NCBI GenBank assembly: GCA_035707805.1
Contig: DASSTS010000015.1
Span: 1 to 12,806 of the forward strand
Direction of reading: 5' to 3'
From: Castellaniella sp035707805
GTDB taxonomy: Bacteria; Pseudomonadota; Gammaproteobacteria; Burkholderiales; Burkholderiaceae_B
DNA: 12,806 bases
The notes beneath the pieces were generated by a model that saw only the letters and a list, made by a program, of their open reading frames with translations, had not been told where the DNA came from and ran no database searches. The first letter of the stretch is position 1. Each line of letters starts with the position of its first letter. A program made the position numbers and the translations under genes. Below, piece by piece: positions 7,877-12,806 of this stretch.

Positions 7877-9804
7877 AATGCGATCCCCATCGAAAACTGC
7901 AGGCGCAGGCGGCGGTCCTTCTGGGCCCAGGCCAGGTCGACGTTGAAGGGCCCGGCCGGCGTGCGCACCGCCACGCCGGCGCCGTAGCCCACGTGCCAGT
8001 CGAAGCCGCCGAACGACGGCGCCGCGTCGCCCGCGTCGACGAACACGTTGGCGCCCAGCACGTCGGTGAAGTAATGCGTGTATTCGGCGCTGACCACGCC
8101 CAGCACCGGCGCGCCGATCACAGCGTCGCCCAGCGGCAGCCCGATGCTCTGGTAGCGGTAGCCGCGGATGCTGCGCGAACCGCCGGTGCGCCAGGAGAAG
8201 TCCTGGGGGATGCGCTCGGTATGCGCCCAGACCTTGCCGACCTCGCCGCGCACGGTCAGTACGTCGCGGTCGCCGATCGGCCACCACTGCTGCAGCCGCA
8301 GGCTGCTGCGGTAGAAAGGCTGGCCGTCGTCCAGCGTGGTGCCGACGCCCAGGCCGAATTCGATCAGATTGCCTTCGCGCGGATCGTACTTGCTGTCCAC
8401 GTCGCGCCGCAGCCACTGCCAGGTGACCGCCGCGCTGGGGACCTCGTAGCGATACGCGCCCGAGATCCGGATCTTGTCATAGGCGGCCAGGGCCGCCCAC
8501 GTCGTCTCGTATTCGACGCGGCTGTCGCCGGCCGCCTTGCGCTGGCGGGTGCGCTTCCATCCCAGGCCGCCGCGGCTGGTCTCCACGCCCTCGATTTCCG
8601 AATGGTCGTACAGCAGGCCGACACTGTCCTTGTAGCCATCGAGGGTCGGCGGCAGGTGGACGTCGAAGAACGCCCGCTGGCGCTTCAGGTCCACGCCGGC
8701 GCCGGTCTCGATCCATACGGGCAGACCGAAGACGACGTTCTGCCGGTACAGGCCCTCGACACGGACGCCGTGGTCGCTGTCCGCCCCCAGCGAGCCGCTG
8801 GCATAGCGAGCGGGCGCCTCGGTGACCTGCACGCGCACCGGCAGGGTCACGGGCGCGTCGCCGCTGACCGGCGCCGGTGTCTGCTTGCGTTCCTCGACGG
8901 TCCGCTCCGATGCCTCGTCGGGTCCCGCGGGTTCAGTGGCGGGATCGTTGTCCACCAGGGTGACGAAGGCGCCGCGAAAGAAACTGGTGGACTGCAGCGC
9001 CTGCTGCCAGTCCTCGAGCTTGGACTGGTCGTAGGGATCGCCGGGGTGGTAGCGCACGTAGCGGCGGATCAGGGATTCGGGCACGCGCTTCAGGCCCACG
9101 ACCCGCAGCGGGCCCAGGCGCACGGGCGGGCCGCTGTCGACGGTGACAGACAGGTCGGCCTGGGCGTTCACGGGGTCGACCACCGCCTGGGTCGGATCCA
9201 GGCGGGCGTAATAGAATTCCCGGCGCGACACATCGTCCAGCAGGCGCGACTTGGCGTGATTCCAGTCGTCGTTGATGAAGGGCATGCCAGGCTTGAGCAG
9301 CCAGCTTTCCCGCAGCGCCTCGCGGCGGTCCTGGTAGGCCGGGCGGCCCAGGGCGCCCTCGAACGACAGGCCCAGCTGGCGCACGCGGGTGCGGGTGCCC
9401 GGTTCGATGGTCAGTTCCCAGAATTCGCCGCCGCCGGGCGCGCCCTGGGAGACGTCCAGCGTCACCTTGGCGGCGAAATAGCCCTGGGTCTGGAGGGCGG
9501 CCTGCGCGGCGTCCCAGGCGCGCCGGCGCAGGCGCGAGACTTCCCGGATGTCCTGATCCTCGGCCAGGCGCGTGATGGCGCCGACCGCCTCTGTAATTGC
9601 CTGTAACACCTTGGGCGGAGCGCCGCCAGGGTCGATGATGACCTCGGGCGGCGCGGCCAGCGCGGGCGCAGCGGCCAGCAACGCCGCCAGCGCCAGGGAA
9701 AGCGGGCCCGCCCGGTCGAGCCGCCGGAGCGGCGAGCCGCGCCCGGGCTCGGACGGCGGGGGCCGCAACGGGATGGCAGGGGTCAGGACAGCCCGCCGCC
9801 GCAT
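7873..9804 (-). CDS. tamA: Translocation and assembly module subunit TamA (Omp85-family outer-membrane barrel)
   Basis: This 643-residue protein has a signal peptide with an unusually long N region; the hydrophobic core is near 35-46 and likely cleavage follows ALA at residue 50. Three POTRA-like periplasmic domains follow (about 55-135, 138-225, 228-330), then a 16-strand-type Omp85 barrel. The barrel contains the family-defining SIRGY (545-549) in the loop-6 region, and the protein ends in FSMGIAF, whose terminal phenylalanine fits the BAM recognition signal. It partners with TamB from the next gene in envelope assembly. The ATG at 9804 shares its A with the apbC TGA (TGATG), so translation is probably coupled; the 161 codons open upstream lie inside apbC and are shadow. 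Odd: residues 284-319 in POTRA3 form an acidic, Pro-rich segment that looks additional to the domain core. It could alternatively be called an Omp85-family 'autotransporter assembly complex' protein, which is the same assignment. Confidence 0.94.
   Translation of the reverse strand: MRRRAVLTPAIPLRPPPSEPGRGSPLRRLDRAGPLSLALAALLAAAPALAAPPEVIIDPGGAPPKVLQAITEAVGAITRLAEDQDIREVSRLRRRAWDAAQAALQTQGYFAAKVTLDVSQGAPGGGEFWELTIEPGTRTRVRQLGLSFEGALGRPAYQDRREALRESWLLKPGMPFINDDWNHAKSRLLDDVSRREFYYARLDPTQAVVDPVNAQADLSVTVDSGPPVRLGPLRVVGLKRVPESLIRRYVRYHPGDPYDQSKLEDWQQALQSTSFFRGAFVTLVDNDPATEPAGPDEASERTVEERKQTPAPVSGDAPVTLPVRVQVTEAPARYASGSLGADSDHGVRVEGLYRQNVVFGLPVWIETGAGVDLKRQRAFFDVHLPPTLDGYKDSVGLLYDHSEIEGVETSRGGLGWKRTRQRKAAGDSRVEYETTWAALAAYDKIRISGAYRYEVPSAAVTWQWLRRDVDSKYDPREGNLIEFGLGVGTTLDDGQPFYRSSLRLQQWWPIGDRDVLTVRGEVGKVWAHTERIPQDFSWRTGGSRSIRGYRYQSIGLPLGDAVIGAPVLGVVSAEYTHYFTDVLGANVFVDAGDAAPSFGGFDWHVGYGAGVAVRTPAGPFNVDLAWAQKDRRLRLQFSMGIAF
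7884..7888 (-). promoter_or_regulatory. Shine-Dalgarno site of tamB within the tamA 3' end
   Basis: The minus strand reads GGGGA, 7 nt before the TTG at 7876. It supports initiation at the rare start that overlaps the tamA stop, as against a start further inside tamA or a downstream GTG. Confidence 0.55.
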
Positions 9805-10889
9805 CAGCTGGGGCGTGCGACGACCCGTGGTCGCGTGCCGGAGTCGTCCAGCGGCTGTCCGGCCACGTGCACGGCCAATCGACGCGCGATCTCGTGGTAC
9901 AGCCCGGCCGCCTTGCCCTCCGGGGAGGCCACCACGCTGGGGCGGCCGGAGTCGGTTTCCTGGCGGATGTCGAGCTGCAGCGGCAGGGAACCCAGCCACG
10001 GCAGGTGATAGGTGGCGGCCAGTTGGCGGCCGCCGTCCTGCCCGAAGATCGGTTCGACGTGGCCGCAGTTCGAGCACACGTGCATGGACATGTTTTCTAC
10101 GATTCCCAGCACCGGGACATCTACCTTCTGGAACATGATCAGGCCCTTGCGGGCATCGGCCAGGGCCAGGTCCTGCGGGGTGGTGACGATGACCGCCCCC
10201 GTCAGCGGGACTTTCTGGGCCATGGTGAGGGCAATATCGCCCGTTCCGGGTGGCATGTCCACAATCAGATAATCCAGATCGTTCCAATTCGTAAGCGAAA
10301 GCAGTTGCGTCAGCGCCTGGGTGACCATGGGGCCGCGCCAGATGGCGGGGCCGTCGTCATCCATGAGAAAGCCGATGGAATTGGCCTGCAGGCCATGACC
10401 GACCATGGGTTCCATGCTCTTGCCGTCGGCGCTCTTGGGCTTGCCGGACAGACCCAGCATGATGGGCACGCTGGGCCCGTAGATGTCGGCGTCCAGCAGG
10501 CCGACGCGCGCGCCCTGGGCATGCAGCGCCAGGGCCAGGTTCACGGCGGTCGTGCTCTTGCCCACGCCGCCCTTGCCCGAGGCCACGGCGATGATGTTGC
10601 GCACGGTATCCAGCGGCCGCAGGCCGCGCTGGACCGCGTGCGTGGCGATCCGGGAACGGAAATCCAGGCGGCCCAGCGGGATCCCCGCGGCCGACAGCGC
10701 CTGCTGGATCGTCTGGCGCAGGGCGGGTTCGCCATTGAATACGGGATAGCCCAGGGTTACAGTGATATCAAAGGCGTCGCCCGCTGCGTCGATCTGCAGT
10801 TCGGCCTCGGTCACGGCCAGCGATTTCCGGGTATCGGGATTGACGACCCGCGACAAGGTCGAACGGATGTCCTGGGGGGTGGTGCTCAT
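9804..10889 (-). CDS. apbC: Iron-sulfur cluster carrier ATPase ApbC (Mrp family)
   Basis: This 361-residue protein has the usual Mrp/ApbC length. An N-terminal MIP18/DUF59-type domain (about 5-80) precedes a ParA/MinD-like P-loop ATPase core. The deviant Walker A GKGGVGKST is at 105-113, LLDADIYGPSVP at 131-142, DMPPGTGD at 211-218, and the family CxxC (C272, C275 in HVCSNCGH) that holds a bridging Fe-S cluster at the dimer interface. The role, known for the family, is transfer of [4Fe-4S] clusters to apoproteins in the cytosol. The start is ATG at 10889 because MSTTPQDIRSTL opens the DUF59 domain; the frame is open to 11006 but that extension resembles no family N terminus. No strong ribosome site is visible. 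It is the first gene of the minus-strand cluster and touches tamA at TGATG. The N-terminal domain reads NPDTRKSL where many homologues have a D-P-x-T-G-K motif. Confidence 0.95.
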   Translation of the reverse strand: MSTTPQDIRSTLSRVVNPDTRKSLAVTEAELQIDAAGDAFDITVTLGYPVFNGEPALRQTIQQALSAAGIPLGRLDFRSRIATHAVQRGLRPLDTVRNIIAVASGKGGVGKSTTAVNLALALHAQGARVGLLDADIYGPSVPIMLGLSGKPKSADGKSMEPMVGHGLQANSIGFLMDDDGPAIWRGPMVTQALTQLLSLTNWNDLDYLIVDMPPGTGDIALTMAQKVPLTGAVIVTTPQDLALADARKGLIMFQKVDVPVLGIVENMSMHVCSNCGHVEPIFGQDGGRQLAATYHLPWLGSLPLQLDIRQETDSGRPSVVASPEGKAAGLYHEIARRLAVHVAGQPLDDSGTRPRVVARPS

Positions 10890-11035
10890 GGGGATCCGGA
10901 TGAAAACGATCGAAAGCACAAGCATAGCGGATTCCCCCTGGAAATTCGCGGATTGACCCCGATATGAACATGACCGGACGGCGCCACGCGTCCCGGCATC
11001 CTGCAACTTTTTCCGGCCACAGAGGTCCCATCATC
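10890..11035. promoter_or_regulatory. Divergent intergenic region between apbC and the small membrane protein gene
   Basis: This 146-bp spacer must hold promoters for both directions. On the minus strand TATGCT (10921-10926) is a fair -10 for apbC, giving a leader of about 25 nt, but no good -35 is found at 16-18 bp. On the plus strand TTGACC (10953-10958) resembles a -35, yet no -10 is found at the right distance. AGAGG at 11021-11025 is a good ribosome site 10 nt before the ATG at 11036. No stable hairpin or operator is clear. Confidence 0.35.
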
Positions 11036-11311
11036 ATGAACATCATTCAGCAAGCCCTGCGCGCCGCCCTGTTTCTCATCCTGGCCTTCTTCGGGCTGAT
11101 CATGGCCATGGTCTTCATGGCCTCCACCCTGCTGGCCATCGCCGTCCTGTACATCGTGGCGCGGTTGCAGGGCCGGCCCTTCGGAGTCAAGGCGTATTGG
11201 GCGGAACGCCGCCGCGCGCCCATGTCCGCGCGTCCGGGCGCCTGGTCCCGCGGCGAGCGGCCGCAACGGCCGCACGACGTTACCGACATCGAGATGCGCG
11301 AGATTCCCTGA
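11036..11311 (+). CDS. Small hypothetical inner-membrane protein, 91 aa
   Basis: I do not recognise a named family. The 91-residue product begins MNIIQQALRA, then has an almost unbroken hydrophobic stretch from residue 9 to 43. That is long enough for two tightly packed membrane helices (a hairpin) with small residues near the middle. After it come RLQGRPFGVKAYW and a hydrophilic Arg/Pro-rich tail ending DVTDIEMREIP. No signal-peptidase site is evident; the basic tail suggests the C terminus is cytosolic. The ATG at 11036 is chosen because AGAGG lies 10 nt upstream and the hydrophobic segment starts just after; an in-frame start at 10964 would add 24 residues without coding character. It is divergent from apbC and ends 109 bp before metG, in the same direction. 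Composition and codon use match the neighbours, so recent acquisition is not indicated. Function unknown. Confidence 0.75.
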   Translation: MNIIQQALRAALFLILAFFGLIMAMVFMASTLLAIAVLYIVARLQGRPFGVKAYWAERRRAPMSARPGAWSRGERPQRPHDVTDIEMREIP

Positions 11312-11312
11312 C

Positions 11313-11343
11313 CGGCGCGGGTTCGCCGTCCGCGCGGGCGGAC
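11313..11343 (+). terminator. Two GC-rich hairpins after the small membrane protein gene (weak terminator candidate)
   Basis: Just after the TGA at 11309-11311, CGGCG (11313-11317) pairs with CGCCG (11324-11328), and GTCCGC (11328-11333) pairs with GCGGAC (11338-11343) across a 4-nt loop. They overlap at one base and would compete or stack. No T tract follows directly, so intrinsic termination is doubtful; readthrough into metG is possible. Confidence 0.3.
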
Positions 11344-11381
11344 CGGACTGCGCGGCGCGGCGCATCCCGGGGGCCGCGGAC

Positions 11382-11390
11382 TGCTAGAAT
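11382..11390 (+). promoter_or_regulatory. Extended -10 promoter candidate for metG
   Basis: TGCTAGAAT combines the TGn extension (11382-11384) with a -10 hexamer TAGAAT (11385-11390) that differs from consensus at one base. No good -35 is seen upstream, as is tolerated in extended -10 promoters. Predicted initiation near 11397 gives a leader of about 24 nt that is pyrimidine-rich and lacks an obvious Shine-Dalgarno sequence before the ATG at 11421. Confidence 0.5.
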
Positions 11391-11420
11391 CAGTTCTTTT
11401 CGCCCAGCCTCCCCTCAGCC

Positions 11421-12806
11421 ATGCCGCGCACGATCTTCGTCACCACCGCCCTGCCCTATGCCAACGGGTCCTTTCACATCGGCCACATCATGGAGTACAT
11501 CCAGGCCGACACCTGGGTGCGGGCGATGCGGATGGCTGGGCACACGGTGCATTTCGTCGGCGCGGACGACGCGCACGGCGCGCCGATCATGCTCAAGGCC
11601 CAGGCCGAGGGCATCACGCCGCAGGCCCTGGTGGCCCGCTACGCCGACGAACGTCCCAAGTACCTGAACGGCTTTCACATCCGTTTCGACCACTGGCACT
11701 GCACGGACTCGCCGGAAAACATCGAGCTGTCCCAGGACATCTACCGGGCGCTGAAAAACGCCGGCTTCATCGACAGCCGCGAGATCGAGCAGTTCTACGA
11801 CCCGGTCAAGGGCATGTTCCTGCCCGACCGCTACATCAAGGGCGAGTGCCCGCGCTGTCACGCCAAGGACCAGTACGGCGATTCCTGTGAATCGTGCGGC
11901 GCCGTCTACAGCCCCACCGAGCTGATCGATCCCTACTCGACGCTGACCCAGGCGCGGCCGGTGCTGCGCAGTTCCGAGCATTTCTTCTTCCGCCTGTCCG
12001 ACCCGCGCTGCGTGGCCTTCCTGCAGGAATGGACGACGGGCCGGCGCCGCGACGGCACGCCGCGGCTGCAGGCCGAGGTACTGGGCAAGACCCGGGAATG
12101 GCTGGGGACGGCCGAGGGCGCCGAGGCCAACCTGGCCGACTGGGACATCTCGCGCGACGAACCCTATTTCGGCATCCCGATCCCGGATGCGCCCGGCAAG
12201 TATTTCTACGTGTGGCTGGACGCCCCGGTGGGCTACCTGGCGTCGCTGAAGGCCTACTGCCGCCTGCAGGGGCTGGACTATGACGCCCTGCTGGCGCCCG
12301 ACGGGGATACGGAACAGGTGCACTTCATCGGCAAGGACATCGTCTATTTCCACGCCCTGTTCTGGCCCGCGATGCTGAAGTTCTCCGGCCGCAAGATCCC
12401 CGACATGCTGCACGTGCACGGCTTCATCACCGTCAGCGGCGAAAAGATGTCCAAGAGCCGGGGCACGGGGATCTCGCCGCTGCGCTACCTGGACATCGGC
12501 ATGGACGCCGAATGGCTGCGCTACTACATCGCCGCCAAGCTCAACGCCCACGTCGAGGACCTGGACTTCAACCCGGACGACTTCGTCGCGCGCGTCAACA
12601 GCGACCTGATCGGCAAGTACGTCAACATCGCCAGCCGGGCGGCGACCTTCATCACCCGCCACTTCGACGGCGCCCTGGCCTACACCGGCGACACCGACGC
12701 GATGCGCGCCGAACTGCGCGACTGCGCCGGACAGGTGCGGGCCGACTTCGAGGCGCGCGAATACGGCCGCGCCATCCGCCGGATCATGGCCCAGGCCGAC
12801 AAGATC
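11421..12806 (+). CDS. metG: Methionyl-tRNA synthetase (3' end cut by window edge)
   Basis: 462 codons are present, in frame to the last base; full-length enzymes of this type have roughly 550-700 residues, so the anticodon-binding domain is incomplete and any C-terminal tRNA-binding domain is outside. It is a class I cytosolic synthetase charging tRNA-Met and initiator tRNA. The Rossmann core opens with TALPYANGSFHIGH (HIGH at 19-22). The zinc knuckle is CPRC...CESC (C143, C146, C156, C159), ISRDEPYFG and FYVWLDAP follow, and the KMSKS loop is at 342-346. The ATG at 11421 places HIGH at the normal distance from the N terminus. Residues about 204-240 hold a slightly expanded Arg/Glu-rich loop relative to my memory of the E. 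coli protein. It follows the small membrane protein gene by 109 bp and probably has its own promoter at 11382-11390. Confidence 0.97.
   Translation, partial: MPRTIFVTTALPYANGSFHIGHIMEYIQADTWVRAMRMAGHTVHFVGADDAHGAPIMLKAQAEGITPQALVARYADERPKYLNGFHIRFDHWHCTDSPENIELSQDIYRALKNAGFIDSREIEQFYDPVKGMFLPDRYIKGECPRCHAKDQYGDSCESCGAVYSPTELIDPYSTLTQARPVLRSSEHFFFRLSDPRCVAFLQEWTTGRRRDGTPRLQAEVLGKTREWLGTAEGAEANLADWDISRDEPYFGIPIPDAPGKYFYVWLDAPVGYLASLKAYCRLQGLDYDALLAPDGDTEQVHFIGKDIVYFHALFWPAMLKFSGRKIPDMLHVHGFITVSGEKMSKSRGTGISPLRYLDIGMDAEWLRYYIAAKLNAHVEDLDFNPDDFVARVNSDLIGKYVNIASRAATFITRHFDGALAYTGDTDAMRAELRDCAGQVRADFEAREYGRAIRRIMAQADKI

Noticed and set aside
7877..8416. N-terminal extension of tamB to 1392 residues
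   Set aside because: The extra 180 residues are Arg/Pro/Ala-rich, fall inside tamA, and would place the membrane anchor near residue 200, unlike TamB proteins.
7993..9606. Plus-strand open frame opposite tamA, and similar ones at 9867-10967 (+) and 11415-12662 (-)
   Set aside because: Each lies wholly across a confidently identified gene and shows only reverse-complement codon-bias composition.
9805..10287. N-terminal extension of tamA inside apbC
   Set aside because: The extension lacks a signal peptide and would bury the real one; ATG at 9804 gives a signal peptide directly.
10890..11006. N-terminal extension of apbC into the divergent spacer
   Set aside because: Residues do not resemble any Mrp N terminus and the extension would cover the likely promoter region.
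10964..11035. Upstream in-frame start of the small membrane protein
   Set aside because: No ribosome site, non-coding-like composition, and AGAGG is well placed for the ATG at 11036.
1..12806. Mobile elements, CRISPR arrays, tRNA/rRNA, prophage or defence genes
   Set aside because: No terminal inverted repeats, regularly spaced repeats, tRNA-like folds or recombinase genes were found; composition looks uniform throughout.

Overview
The window is GC-rich chromosomal DNA with the codon use and gene content of a betaproteobacterium. The best guess is a Burkholderiales member near the Alcaligenaceae (Bordetella/Achromobacter/Castellaniella group), based on protein character only; genus cannot be fixed from sequence reading alone. 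Everything recognisable is core housekeeping or cell-envelope content. I see no insertion sequence, phage gene, CRISPR array, rRNA or tRNA, and no intergenic gap longer than about 150 bases.

Layout. Positions 1-10889 form one tightly packed minus-strand cluster. In transcription order it holds apbC/mrp (Fe-S carrier ATPase, 10889-9804), tamA (9804-7873), tamB (7876-4238), dcd (dCTP deaminase, 4205-3642), an Orn/Lys/Arg decarboxylase (3562-1304) and an HI0933-type flavoprotein (1307 to the window edge, lacking only its last few residues). Junctions are 1-nt overlap, 4-nt overlap (TTGA), 32-bp gap, 79-bp gap and 4-nt overlap (GTGA), so most or all of the cluster is probably one operon. From 10890 the direction reverses. 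A 146-bp divergent spacer precedes a small two-helix membrane protein (11036-11311), and then metG (methionyl-tRNA synthetase, 11421 to the right edge, 5' two-thirds present).

How the genes work together. TamA (Omp85 barrel) and TamB (inner-membrane-anchored, periplasm-spanning) form the translocation and assembly module of the envelope. ApbC serves Fe-S cluster delivery, Dcd makes dUTP for thymidylate synthesis, the decarboxylase makes a polyamine or consumes protons, and the flavoprotein has no secure substrate. Beyond TamA-TamB the grouping looks like co-expression rather than a single pathway.

I did not find a clearly new system. The points most worth a second look are a cysteine pair bracketing an Ala/Lys/Glu-rich repeat loop in TamB, an extra acidic/Pro-rich segment in TamA POTRA3, the translationally coupled decarboxylase-flavoprotein pair, and the uncharacterised small membrane protein between apbC and metG. 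Several starts (tamB TTG, flavoprotein GTG, dcd, apbC, tamA) differ from the longest open frame and are justified in the entries.
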